Below, piece after piece: positions 19,479-28,360 of a DNA stretch of 64,000 bases. The position numbers and the translations under genes are program-made. The notes beneath the pieces were generated by a model. That model ran no database searches. It was given only the letters and a program-made list of their open reading frames with translations, and was not told the origin of the DNA. Positions within the stretch are counted from its first letter, which is position 1. Each line of letters begins with the position of its first letter. This stretch comes from DATAGF01 sp963819845 (lineage in GTDB: Bacteria; Actinomycetota; Thermoleophilia; Miltoncostaeales; Miltoncostaeaceae), in contig CAWFXQ010000001.1 in NCBI GenBank assembly GCA_963819845.1, forward strand, positions 1 through 64,000, written 5' to 3'.

Positions 19479-20771
19479 CCGCGCGGCGCCCGCGCCGGGC
19501 GAGCGTGCGCAGGCTCCGCACCAGGCCGTCCGGGCCGCGGCCGTGCAGGGCCTCGTGCAGCGCGAGCGCGAGCGGCGTAGGCGATGACGTCGGCGACGAC
19601 CAGCGCCGCCCTCGCTCCCGTGCAGCGGGACGAAGAGGAGCGGCATGGCGAGGCCGACCGCGCCGACCCCCCAGACATAGGCGTCGGCGGCCCGGCCCGC
19701 GTGGTGGTTCAGCAGCACGATGATCGCGCCCAGCAGCGTCGACGCGGCCGTCAGGGGCGCCAGCAAGTCCGCCCCGCCGACGTACTCCTCGCCGTAGGTC
19801 AGGCGCACGATCGGCGTCGAAAGCGCGGCGGCCACGGCGGTCGCCACGAGCCCCGCCGCGAGGGTTATCCCCACGGCGGCCACCAGCAGCGGGCCCGTCT
19901 CGCGCCCCACCGCCCGCCGCGCCGCGATGCGGGGCAGGAGCACCACCGACGTCGCCTGCGGGATGAGGATGACGGCCTTCGCGAGGACGGCGACGGCGCC
20001 GAACTCCCCGGCCTCCTGGGCCGGCAGCGCGAGCTTGGCCACCACCACGTCGAGGTTCGTGAGCACCGCGACCCCCGCGAGCCCCGCCGCCAGGGGCGCG
20101 AGCGCCGCGCGGAAGGACCGCCACGCGACGGGGTTGACCGGCGGCGCCTCGCGCAGCCGCGCCACCGTGTACGCGAGGGCCGTCGCCGCGGCGATGCCGA
20201 GGGCGATGGCGCTCGCGCCGAGGGCGGCGTAGACGGTCAGCCCGGCGGCGGCGAGCGCGAGCAGCGCGACCGGCCTCGGCACGCCGAGCATGCTCACCGA
20301 GACCGAGAAGGCCTCGAAGCGGCGCTCGGCCTGGAGCTGGCCCAGCGAGAGGAACAGCGCCGCCATCGGGACGAGCGTGGCGAGGGTCGCCAGCAGCTCC
20401 CCGACGGGGATGTCCGCGAGCGCCCCGACGACGAGGATCGCGCCGACTGCCACAGCCGTCCCGGCCGGCACCAGCCAGAGCGCCCGCAGGTAGGCGGTGC
20501 GGTAGAGCGCCCCGGCCTGGGACGACCCCGCGGCCGCCACCGGCCCCTCCTGGCGGGCGAGCGCGAACTGCAGGGCGCCCGCGGGCACGAGCACGATCAT
20601 CGTCGCGGCGAGGAGCGCGGCGACGAGCCCATAGTCCTCCGGACCCAGGATCCGTCCCGCGATGACGAAGAAGAGGAAATTGCCGAGGTTCCAGGCGACG
20701 AGCGCCAGGAGCACCCAGACCCCCCCGGCCATGCCCGGATGGCGCAGGAGGGAGAGGCCCGGCACGCGCAC
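19459..20771 (-). CDS. Polysaccharide flippase, Wzx/MOP-family membrane protein
   Basis: Around 12-14 hydrophobic helices over some 435 residues, starting VWVLLALVAWNLGNFLFFVI, followed by the family hallmark AGRILGPEDYGLVAALLA. Later helices include MAALFLSLGQLQAERRFEAF, TNLDVVVAKLALPAQEAGEF, LIPQATSVVLLPRIAARRAV and SPIVRLTYGEEYVGG-like text. This is the arrangement of MOP-type exporters that flip undecaprenyl-linked oligosaccharides or move glycolipids. Only the last 50 residues are frame-disturbed (near 19610 and 19575). GTG at 20771 stands eight bases behind a TACGAT element; a second in-frame GTG is at 20765. A flippase beside Wzm/Wzt suggests two separate export routes. Confidence 0.8.
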
Positions 20772-20779
20772 GACCCGGG

Positions 20780-20785
20780 ATCGTA
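20780..20785 (-). promoter_or_regulatory. Candidate leaderless -10 element TACGAT
   Basis: On the reverse strand TACGAT ends eight bases before the GTG at 20771 of the flippase gene. No ribosome-binding site precedes that GTG. Confidence 0.45.
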
Positions 20786-20848
20786 GCCGCGGTGCCGCCC
20801 GACCCCGGGCGCGCACCGGGCCGCGGCCGGGCCGGCCCGCGCAGCCGG

Positions 20849-20854
20849 TAGGGT
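20849..20854 (+). promoter_or_regulatory. Candidate leaderless -10 element TAGGGT
   Basis: TAGGGT ends eight bases before a GTG at 20863 that opens the short frame 20863-20916. The longer in-frame start at 20853 of the next gene lies inside or before this element and so would not be on the transcript. Confidence 0.35.
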
Positions 20855-20862
20855 GGCGCCGC

Positions 20863-20916
20863 GTGAACACCGGTCGCAACCGCCCGGCGCCGAGCCGCCG
20901 CCGCCCGCCGCAGTGA
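20863..20916 (+). CDS. Possible 17-residue leader peptide ahead of the GT-C-like gene
   Basis: VNTGRNRPAPSRRRPPQ, rich in Arg and Pro, begins where a leaderless transcript would begin and ends with a TGA (20914-20916) that overlaps the GTG at 20913 as GTGA. Translation of the downstream membrane protein could be coupled to it. The alternative is a plain one-base error inside the N-terminus of that protein. Confidence 0.25.
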   Translation: MNTGRNRPAPSRRRPPQ

Positions 20917-23093
20917 GGCACGCGGACACCGCCCGGCCAGGCGACCTCGCGGGCGCCGCCGCCGACACGGGCGCCCGGGCGCGCGCCCTGCCCTGGCGGG
21001 AGGCGGCGATCGTCCTCGGCTTCTACGGCCTCCTGACGGTCATCATCTCGTGGCCGCTGGCCGCCCACTTCGGCAGCTCGATCCCGGGCACCGGGACCGC
21101 GGGCGATTCGAGCGGCTATGTGTGGGACCTCTGGTACCACGCGGAGCACGGGCTGCGCCTGTGGGGGACCGACGTCCAGGAGGCGATCAGCGCTCCCTTC
21201 GGCCGTGTGAGCCCGGCCGCGGTCAACAGCACGCTGCTCGTCACGCTGGGGCCGGGGTGGCTCCTCGCGACGGCGACGTCGCCGATCGTCGCCTACAACG
21301 TGCTGGTGCTGTCCGGGCTCGCGCTCTCGGGCGCGAGCATGTACCTGCTGATCCGCTGGCTGGGCCTGGGAATCGCGGCGTCGATCTGGGCCGGGGTCGC
21401 CTTCATGATCTTCCCCTACGAGCAGCTGCGCGCCGTCGCGCACCTGCCGCTCGTCCACATCTGGTGTCTGCCGCTGTTGCTGCTGGCCGGCTTCCGCTGG
21501 CTCGAGCGGCCCGGAGGCCGGCGGGCCCTCTGGCTGATCCTCGCCCTCGGCCTGTGCTGGGTCACGAACCCCTACTACGGCGCGATGGGGCTCGTCATCG
21601 CCGCCGTGATCGGGATCGTCGGTGGCATCAGAACGGTCCGTGCAGGCGGGGTCCGTGCGGGCGCGCTGCGCCTGGGCGAGCTCGCCGGGCTCGCGCTCGT
21701 ACTCGTCGCCGCCCCGCTCGCCATCCTCCAGTCGTCGAGCCAGAGCGCGATCGACACGACCCTCGCCCGGGACCCGGTGGAGCTGGAGATCTACGGCGCC
21801 CGGGTCACGGACTACCTCCTGCCGGACGCCGCCAGCCCGTTCTTCGGCGGCCTCGTCGGCGCCGACACCTGGGCCTCCCTCGGCTCGCCCGGCGGCGAGC
21901 GCACCGCCTTCGTGGGCTGGGCCACCCTGTTGCTGGCCCTGTTCGGCGCCGCCATCGCGGTTCGCCGCTGGGGGACGCTGTCCCAACGGGTGCGCATCGC
22001 GCTGGTCGCGTCGGCCCCGCTCATCGCCGTCCTGGTGCTGGTGAGCCTCGCGAGCCCCACGCGGATCCTCGGTGTGGAGGTCACGATGCCGTCGTCGCTG
22101 CTGTTCGACGCGCTGCCCTACCTGCGGGGGTTCGCGCGCTTCAGCGCGGCCGTGATGGCCGTGCTCCTGGTCGTGGCGGCCTTCGGGCTCGCCGGCCTCA
22201 TGCGCGGCCGCACCCCGCTGTTCCGAGCCTGCGTCCTGTCGCTCGCCCTGATCGCCAGCGCGATGGAGCTGCCCATCGGCTCGCCCGAGCCGCGGGTGAT
22301 CCCCAGTGCCGAGCCGCTGACGGTGAACGGCGCGAGCGCCGACCGTGTGCCCACCTGGGCGTGGCTGCGCGACAACCGGCCGGGAGAGATCGTCTACGAG
22401 CAGCCGGGTTTCCCGAACGAAACCGTCGAGCGCTACTACATGTACGGCCAGCTCATCCACGGGCACCGGATCACCAACGGGAGCCTGGCGCCGGGGCAGA
22501 TCGGCTACGACTTCATGCGCGCGAACGGCGACGTCCGGTGGCCGGGCATGCCCGACCGGCTGGCGGCGCTGGGCGTTGGCCTCGTGACGATCAATCCGTG
22601 GGCGTACGCCCTAGCCCAGATCCCTCCCCCGGATCCCGCCGCACCGCCCGCCGGTTTCGAGGTCGTGCGCCTGAATCGCGGACGGCAGCGCCGTCTGGCG
22701 CGTCGATGCGCCGCCGGCTGACGCGGTGGCGATCCCGAGAGGCGAGGGCTGGTGGGACCCCGAGCCGGTCGGCGAGCGGGTCTGGCGCTGGATGGCACGG
22801 CGCGCGCGCACGACGATCGTCACCCGTGTCGCCGGGGAGTACGAGATCTCCTTCCGGGCGCGCGGCGCTGCCGAGCGAGGGCGGCGGTCCGGCACCGGCT
22901 GACGGTCCGAGGGCCGTCCGGCTCTCAGACCGTCGCGGTCGGACCCGAGCGCGTCGTCTCGGTGCGGCTGGAGCTTCCGGCGGGCCGCCCGGACGTCTGG
23001 GTGCGAAGCGACCGGGCGCCGCGCGCGATCGGTGGCGGGGACTCGCGCGCGGTCACCGTCCAGATGACCGACTGGGTGCTCAGCCGGGCGTAG
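20913..23093 (+). CDS. Polytopic GT-C-like membrane glycosyltransferase candidate (frameshifted near its end)
   Basis: About 725 residues. After an Arg/Pro-rich N-terminus, some 12 helices (AAIVLGFYGLLTVIISWPLA, VNSTLLVTLGPGWLLATATS, SMYLLIRWLGLGIAASIWAG). The first extracytoplasmic loop has TAGDSSGYVWDLWYHAEHGL; acidic residues in this loop are typical of GT-C enzymes that use lipid-linked sugars, but the family is not certain. A soluble C-terminal part contains VPTWAWLRDNRPGEIVYEQP, YMYGQLIHGHRITNGSLAPG and, after shifts near 22680 and 22870, WWDPEPVGERVWRWMARRA and EYEISFRARGA, a beta-sandwich-like end. GTG 20913 is preferred over 20853 because of the TAGGGT position. Convergent with the FkbM gene, overlapping 14 bp. 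Confidence 0.6.
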
Positions 23094-23921
23094 GCCGCCA
23101 GGCCCAGAGCTCGCCGTAGCCGGGGGCGTGCTCGCGGGCGGCGGAGACCTCGAAGCCGGCCTCCGCAGCGCCTCCGTGGCGAGGGCCCGCGGGTCGGGGC
23201 CGGGGCAGCTCCACGCGTGGTACTCCAGGGCGAGGGCGCGGGCGGGCAGGTCGCGCAGGCGGGGGTCGCCGAGGATCTCCCACTCGCCGCCCTCGATGTC
23301 GATCTTCACCCAGTCGGCCCGCAGGAGGTCGGGGAAGGCGTCAACCACCGGCACCCGCGTGCCGGCGCCGGCCTCGCCCGGGTCGGCCGCGCGACTCGCG
23401 GAACCGGCCGCCGAGGAACGCGACCTCGCCGGCCGCCGTCCCCGCGCACGCCTCGACGATCCGCCACGTCGGCAGCCCGGGGGTGCGCGACAGGTTGGCG
23501 CGCAGGAGGTCCAGGCAGGTGGCGTCGGGCTCGTACGCGACCAGGTCGGCCACCGGGATGCGCCGGGCGATGAACGCCGCGAACAGCCCGATGTTGGCGC
23601 CGAGGTCGACCACCCGCAGCGTCCGCGCCGTCCTCACCGGCCATCACCGCCGCGGGCGGCTCGTAGTCGCCGCGCACCATGATGTCGACGAACAGCGGCA
23701 CGTCGAGGGTGCCGTGGCGCAGGCTCACCTCGCCCGCCGCCGGCCAGGCGGTACGAGCCGACCGCGTCGCGGGCCGCGGCGTCGGGCGCGCGGCGCCGCG
23801 CCCGCGCGGCCAGCTCGCGGCGGACGAAGGCGGCCGGGCGTCCGGTGGCCCGGGCGGCGTCCCGCAGGGCGGCGGCCCGCCGGGCCGGCGGCAGGCCCCC
23901 GCGCGGGTAGTCGTCGGCCAC
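23080..23921 (-). CDS. FkbM-family SAM-dependent methyltransferase
   Basis: Core motifs: VSLRHGTLDVPLFVDIMVRG, LRVVDLGANIGLFAAFIARR (SAM motif I), DLVAYEPDATCLDLLRANL (acidic post-I residue), PDLLRADWVKIDIEGGEWEI (the KIDIEG block of FkbM) and ARALALEYHAW. FkbM proteins O-methylate sugars or polyketides. The N-terminal flank (AAFVRRELAARARRRAPDAA, DAVGSYRLAGG) also belongs to this family, but it is in one open frame with the upstream GT4 gene and no stop separates them. I place the start at the in-frame GTG 23921. A true GT4-FkbM fusion is the alternative. Shifts near 23735, 23640 and 23390. Confidence 0.7.
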
Positions 23922-25074
23922 GGCCGGCCGCAGCCGGCGCGCGAGGACCCCCGCGATGCGCTCGCGCTCGGCCTCCCGCGAGAAGCGCCCGCGCGCCCGG
24001 GCCAGGGCCGCGCCGGCCAGCCGGTCGCGCAGGGCGGGGTCGTCGACCATCCGCGCGAGCGCCGCGGCCAGGGCGTCCACGTCGCCGGGCGGCACCAGCA
24101 GCCCGCCCGCGCCGTCGCCCTCGCCGACCACCTCGCGCACTCCCGGCAGGGCCGACGCGACGGCCGGCGAGCCGCACGCCATGCCCTCGATCAGCACCAG
24201 CCCGAAGGCCTCCTCGTGGGTCGTCAACGGGAGCACCGTCGCCGCCGCCGCCCGGTACACGTCGATCAGCCCTGGCTCGTCGACCCGCCCGAGGAAGGTC
24301 GTGGCCGGCCCGATGCGCAGCTCCGTCGCCAGGCGCTCGTAGGCGGGCCGCAGCCCGCCGTCGCCGACCAGGGCGAGGTGCGCCCGCCCGGCTAGCCCGG
24401 CCGCCGCGAAGGCGCGCAGCAGCTCCGGGACGCCCTTGAAGGCGTGGGGCGCATCCATCCCGCCGACGAAGGCGATCAGCGGGGTGTCCGGCGGCAGCCC
24501 CAGGGCGCCGCGCCGCTCGCGGCTCACCGGCGCCGGCGAGTAGCGGTCCGTGTCGATGCCGTAGGGCACGATCTCGACGCCGGCGACGTGCCGCGCCGCG
24601 CTGGAGCGGGCGAAGTAGTCGTCCGAGCTGGCCATCACGGCGCGCGCGCCGCGCAGCACCAGGGGCCCGGCGGTGCGCTCGTAGGCGCTCAGGAAGGCGC
24701 CCCGCGCGCCGCTGCCGCTCACGTCCATGTGGAAGAAGGCGACGTACGGCACCCGCGCGAGCGCCGCCCCCAGGGCGGCGGCCTCGGCGCCGCCGAAGAA
24801 GGGGTAGTGGAGGTAGACGGCGTCGAACCGGCGCACCGCGCGGCGCGAGCTGCGGCAGCAGGGCCGAGTTGCCGTACGACGCAGAGCGCCCGCAGCCGGT
24901 GCACGCGGAGGCCGTCGACGATCCTCGGCGCCCGGGCGGCGTCCCCGCGCCGGCGGGCGCGAAGACCTCGACCTCGTGTCCCAGCTCGCGCAGCAGCTGC
25001 GACTGGCGCTGGGCCGCCTGGCCGATCCCGCCGCGGTAGGGGGGGTAGACGCAGACGACGACGGCGATCCTCAC
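23919..25074 (-). CDS. GT4-family glycosyltransferase
   Basis: GTG 25074 (GTGA overlap with the GT2 gene) opens IAVVVCVYPPYRGGIGQAAQ, then YGNSALLPQLA, RFDAVYLHYPFFGGAEAAAL, VPYVAFFHMDVSGSG, RAVMASSDDYFARSS, VEIVPYGIDTDRYSP, LIAFVGGMDAPHAFKGVPEL, LALVGDGGLRPAYERLA, TTFLGRVDEPGLIDVYRAAA and EEAFGLVLIEGMACGSPAVA with the two donor-site glutamates. A complete GT4 enzyme of about 385 residues; it is clean after a shift near 24845 and another near 24920. The 3' end is unresolved because the frame continues into the FkbM region without a stop. It probably adds a sugar to the same glycan as its GT2 neighbour. Confidence 0.75.
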
Positions 25075-25952
25075 GCGCGCCGCCCCCGCGGCGGTCCCAG
25101 CGCCCGGCGCGCCCGCGAGGCCGCCAGGGCGGCCTCGCCGACGACCCAGACGCCGGCGGCGAGGGCCGCGCCCGACGCGCCCGGGCGGTGCTTGCGGATG
25201 AACGGGGCCATGGTGCGGAAGTAGGCCGAGTCGGCGGCCGGCGGCCGGCGGCCGTTCGCGTTCGAGCCCGCGCCGACGTGCACGACGTCGAGGCCGGGCC
25301 AGTAGCGCACCTTCCAGCCGCGCTCGATGAAGCGCAGGCACAGGTCGATGTCCTCGGCGTACATGAAGAAGCGCTCGTCGAACCCGCCCACCTCGTCGAG
25401 GGCGTCGGCGCGCATCAGCATGAACGCGCCGGTCACGCTCTCCACCTCGCCGGCCCGGTCCTCGGGCAGCCAGCCGGCCGTGTAGCGCGTCAACCGCGGG
25501 CCCGTCAGCCGCCGGTCGAGCCCGGTGAAGTAGCAGAGCGACGACCACGGGGTGGGGAAGCCGCGCTTGCAGCGGCGGTCCAGGCGGCCGTCGCGGTCGA
25601 CCAGGCGCGGGGTCAGCACCCCGACGTCCGGCCGCGCCCAGAGCTCGTCGAGGCAGGCGCGCAGGGCGCCGGGGGGGACGACCGTGTCGGGGTTCAGGGC
25701 GAGCACGGCGCGCCCGGCGGCGCGCGCGAAGCCGATGTTGTTGGCGCGCGCGAAGCCGGCGTTCTCGGGCAGGGCCTCGGCGGCCGCCCACGGGTGCGCC
25801 TCGGCGGCGGCGAGGGTGTCGTCGCCCGAGGCGTTGTCGAGCACCAGGACCTCCATGTCAACCTCCCCGCGCTGGGCCGCGAGGCTGTCGAGGCAGTCGG
25901 CCAGCAGCTCCCGGCACTTGTACGACACGATCACGACGGAGAGCTCGGGCAA
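25071..25952 (-). CDS. GT2 glycosyltransferase, rhamnosyltransferase-like
   Basis: One intact frame of 293 residues. ELSVVIVSYKCRELLADCLD, VLVLDNASGDDTLAAA, FARANNIGFARAAGRAVLAL, LNPDTVVPPGALRACLDEL (metal-binding DTD-like site), SVTGAFMLMRADALDEVGGF and DERFFMYAEDIDLCLRFIER (ED catalytic-base block) form the WbbL-type GT2 pattern, often rhamnosyl transfer. That fits the divergent rmlC gene next door. The start is a TTG at 25952: it lies seven bases behind a TACCAT element, and no ATG or GTG is nearby. The 3' end overlaps the GT4 gene by GTGA. Confidence 0.85.
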   Translation of the reverse strand: MPELSVVIVSYKCRELLADCLDSLAAQRGEVDMEVLVLDNASGDDTLAAAEAHPWAAAEALPENAGFARANNIGFARAAGRAVLALNPDTVVPPGALRACLDELWARPDVGVLTPRLVDRDGRLDRRCKRGFPTPWSSLCYFTGLDRRLTGPRLTRYTAGWLPEDRAGEVESVTGAFMLMRADALDEVGGFDERFFMYAEDIDLCLRFIERGWKVRYWPGLDVVHVGAGSNANGRRPPAADSAYFRTMAPFIRKHRPGASGAALAAGVWVVGEAALAASRARRALGPPRGRRA

Positions 25953-25959
25953 CCGCGGA

Positions 25960-25965
25960 ATGGTA
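25960..25965 (-). promoter_or_regulatory. Candidate leaderless -10 element TACCAT
   Basis: On the reverse strand TACCAT ends seven bases before the TTG at 25952, implying a leaderless mRNA that begins with TTG. The matching divergent promoter for rmlC lies 17 bp away. Confidence 0.4.
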
Positions 25966-25981
25966 CCGCCGGGGCCACATG

Positions 25982-25987
25982 TAGCGT
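25982..25987 (+). promoter_or_regulatory. Candidate leaderless -10 element TAGCGT
   Basis: TAGCGT ends seven bases before the rmlC ATG at 25995. No ribosome-binding site is visible. Confidence 0.45.
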
Positions 25988-25994
25988 TGCGGCG

Positions 25995-26550
25995 ATGCAG
26001 ACGCTCGCGACGAGCCTGCCCGGCATGGTGGTCCTGGAGCCTCGAGGTTCACCGCGACGGGCGCGGGTTCTTCGTCGAGACCTACCGCGCCGAGCGCCTG
26101 GCCGAGTTCGGCGTGCGCGAGGAGTGGGTGCAGGACAACCACTCGCGCTCGACCCGCGGGGTGCTGCGGGGCATGCACTTCTCGGTCGGGCGAGGCCAGG
26201 CCAAGCTGGTGCGCTGCGCCCGCGGGGCCGTGGTCGACGTGGCGGTCAACATCCGCCGCGGGTCGCCGACGTACGGCCGGTGGGACGCGGTGCGCCTCGA
26301 CGACGTCGGCCTCCGGGCGGTGTACCTGCCGGTCGGCTTCGCCCACGGCTTCGTGGTCGTCAGCGAGGTCGCCGACGTCGTCTACAAGTGCTCGTCCTAC
26401 TTCGACCCCGACCTCGAGCGCGGCTTCGCCTGGGACGACCCCGACGTCGCCATCCGCTGGCCCGACGTTGACGTGGAGGTGTCCGACCGCGACGCCGCCG
26501 CGCCGAGGCTGCGCGAGATCGCCGCCGACCTGCCCTTCGTCTACGGGTAG
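25995..26550 (+). CDS. rmlC: dTDP-4-dehydrorhamnose 3,5-epimerase (RmlC)
   Basis: Third enzyme of dTDP-L-rhamnose synthesis. MQTLATSLPGMVVLEP is followed, after a one-base insertion near 26048, by HRDGRGFFVETYRAERLAEF, WVQDNHSRSTRGVLRGMHFS (the catalytic His is in this block), LVRCARGAVVDVAVNIRRGS, SPTYGRWDAVRLD, VYLPVGFAHGFVVVSEVADV (conserved GFAHGF) and YFDPDLERGFAWDDPDVAI with RWP. About 184 residues, the family size. The other rml genes are not in this window. It overlaps the tail of the convergent methyltransferase gene by ten bases. Confidence 0.85.
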
Positions 26551-27374
26551 GACGCGACCACGATGTCCTGGAAGCTCTCCGCCCCGGCCCGGCCCGACCA
26601 GGAGCCGTGGTGGACCGGGGGCGCCAGCTCCAGGCCGGCCCGCGCCAGCATGGCCAGGACGTCGGCCTCCGCGTAGGCGACGGCGTACTCGGGGTCGTCG
26701 GCGTCGACCACCCGGTGCCCCTCGCGGGCGAAGCGGAAGTCGTAGACCGCGCGGCCCGCCCCGATGCCCGCCTCCGCGACGGGGTCCAGCAGGAAGAAGG
26801 TCGCCAGCATCCTCCCCCCGGGGCGCAGGACGCGGGCGATCTGGGCGATGTAGTTCTCGACCTCGGCCGGGACCATGTGGGTGAAGACCGACCCCAGGAA
26901 GACGAAGTCGAACGCGTCGTCGTCGAAGGGGAAGGCGTACTCGGAGGCCCGCTGTCGCCCGCCCGGGTTGTAGTAGTCGTTGTGGACGTCGGCGAGCTGG
27001 AAGCGGAAGTTCGGGTACCGGGGCGTGATCGTCTCCCGGCACCAGCGCACCCCGACCGGGTTGATGTCGAACCCCTCGTAGCGCGCGTCCGGGCGCAGGT
27101 AGGTCGTGAGCGGCATCGCCTTGCGCCCGATGCCCGAGCCCACGTCGAGGACGTCGTGGCCGGGCTCGAGGCCGCCCAGGGCGCGGAAGTGGCGCAGGAA
27201 CTCGGCGCCGTTGCTCCGGTAGGCGGCGACGCCGCGCGGGCCGTCGAACATCAGCCGCGTGGGCGGGACCATCGGGTCGTCGCGCCCCAGCATGCGGTCG
27301 ACCGCGTCGCGGGCGCGGCAGGCCTGGTCGGTCGCCCACCGGCCCGCCGAGCTGTGCGAGGCGGCGGCGATCAT
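26541..27374 (-). CDS. Class I SAM-dependent methyltransferase
   Basis: Intact, 277 residues. DVLDVGSGIGRKAMPLTTYL is SAM motif I, RYEGFDINPVGVRWCRETI the acidic post-I strand, FDFVFLGSVFTHMVPAEVEN motif II and ARVLRPGGRMLATFFLLDPV motif III. A family with similar LMFDGPRG/HVxN segments occurs in glycan clusters; the target is unknown. It follows the GtrB-like gene by 11 bp on the same strand, so the two are probably co-transcribed. ATG start at 27374. Confidence 0.8.
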   Translation of the reverse strand: MIAAASHSSAGRWATDQACRARDAVDRMLGRDDPMVPPTRLMFDGPRGVAAYRSNGAEFLRHFRALGGLEPGHDVLDVGSGIGRKAMPLTTYLRPDARYEGFDINPVGVRWCRETITPRYPNFRFQLADVHNDYYNPGGRQRASEYAFPFDDDAFDFVFLGSVFTHMVPAEVENYIAQIARVLRPGGRMLATFFLLDPVAEAGIGAGRAVYDFRFAREGHRVVDADDPEYAVAYAEADVLAMLARAGLELAPPVHHGSWSGRAGAESFQDIVVASYP

Positions 27375-27385
27375 GCGGCGCGCGC

Positions 27386-28345
27386 TCAGGCCTCCGGCCC
27401 CCTCGGCGGCCCCCAGCGGTCGGCGACGATGAACTTGGGCCGGTTGCGCACCTCGTCGTAGACCTTCCCGACGTACTCGCCCACGATGCCCAGCGTCAGC
27501 AGCTGGATCCCCGAGATCAGCAGCACGACGGTCATCAGCGAGACCCAGCCGGGCACGGCGTCGTCGCTGAAGGCGCTGCCGAAGAGCACGTAGAGGGCTC
27601 CGAGCAGCGAGATCCCCGCCGCGATGAAGCCCAGCATCGTCACGAGGCGCAGCGGGATCTTCGAGAACGAGGTGATGGCGTTGATCGCGCCGCCGGTGCG
27701 CACGCCGAACGAGTACTTGGTCTCCCCGGCCAGCCGCGCGTGGCGCTCGACCGGCACCCCCACCTGGGTGAAGCCCGCGAAGGCGCGCAGGCCGGGGAAG
27801 TAGCGGTTGTGCTCCCCCATCGCGCAGAGCACATCCACCACCCGGCGGCTCATCAGCGAGAAGGGTCCGGCGTCGCGGGGCAGGTCGATGTGCATCATGC
27901 GCGCGGCGATGCGGTAGAAGCCCGAGAAGGCGGCGCGCTGCAGCCGCGACTCCTTGCGGTCGGTGCGCACGGCGTAGGCGACGTCGGCGCCCTCGTCCCA
28001 GCAGCGGATGAAGTCGGCCAGCGCGTCCGGGGAGTCCTGCAGGTCGGCGTCCATGATGATCACGGCTGCGCCGCGCGACTCGTGCATGCCCGCCTGGATC
28101 GCGGCCTCGTGGCCGAAGTTGCGCGACAGGCGCACGCCCACGACGCGCGGGTCGCTCTCGGAGAGCTCCCGGATCATCTCGGTCGACCCGTCCACGGAGC
28201 CGTCGTCCACCAGCACGATCTCGAACGGGTGCCCGGTGCTCGAGACGGCCTTCGTCACGCGCGAGTGCAGCTCGGCCAGGTTCTCGCGCTCGTTGTAGAC
28301 GGGAACGACGACCGAGACCAGCGAGGAGAGGTCGGGCGCGGACAT
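27386..28345 (-). CDS. GtrB/DPM1-like polyprenyl-phosphate glycosyltransferase
   Basis: Intact, 319 residues. VSVVVPVYNERENLAELHSR, EIVLVDDGSVDGSTEMIREL, RLSRNFGHEAAIQAGMHESR, AVIIMDADLQDSPDALADFI (metal-binding DADLQD), FSLMSRRVVDVLCAMGEHNR and two C-terminal helices ending ILTLGIVGEYVGK-like text. It transfers a sugar from a nucleotide donor to polyprenyl phosphate in the inner membrane. A second copy of this type, with its GtrA partner, is at 5343-6343; here no GtrA is adjacent. A TAGGCT element nine bases before the ATG overlaps the stop codon of the upstream gene. Confidence 0.85.
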   Translation of the reverse strand: MSAPDLSSLVSVVVPVYNERENLAELHSRVTKAVSSTGHPFEIVLVDDGSVDGSTEMIRELSESDPRVVGVRLSRNFGHEAAIQAGMHESRGAAVIIMDADLQDSPDALADFIRCWDEGADVAYAVRTDRKESRLQRAAFSGFYRIAARMMHIDLPRDAGPFSLMSRRVVDVLCAMGEHNRYFPGLRAFAGFTQVGVPVERHARLAGETKYSFGVRTGGAINAITSFSKIPLRLVTMLGFIAAGISLLGALYVLFGSAFSDDAVPGWVSLMTVVLLISGIQLLTLGIVGEYVGKVYDEVRNRPKFIVADRWGPPRGPEA

Positions 28346-28354
28346 CCGCGCGTC

Positions 28355-28360
28355 AGCCTA
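28355..28360 (-). promoter_or_regulatory. Candidate leaderless -10 element TAGGCT inside the upstream stop
   Basis: On the reverse strand TAGGCT ends nine bases before the ATG at 28345. Its first three bases are the TAG stop (28358-28360) of the upstream glycosyltransferase, so the element doubles as a stop codon and as an internal promoter. Confidence 0.35.

Noticed and set aside
444..19600. Whole polysaccharide region as a decaying pseudogene cluster
   Set aside because: Conserved residues are kept across every shift, substitutions to stop codons are absent and the shifts are single-base and mostly insertions, so sequence error is the simpler reading.
19215..22466. A 1083-residue reverse open frame
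   Set aside because: Only its distal part (flippase, 20771 down to about 19610) is real; the rest is antisense to the intact membrane protein gene and is low-complexity.
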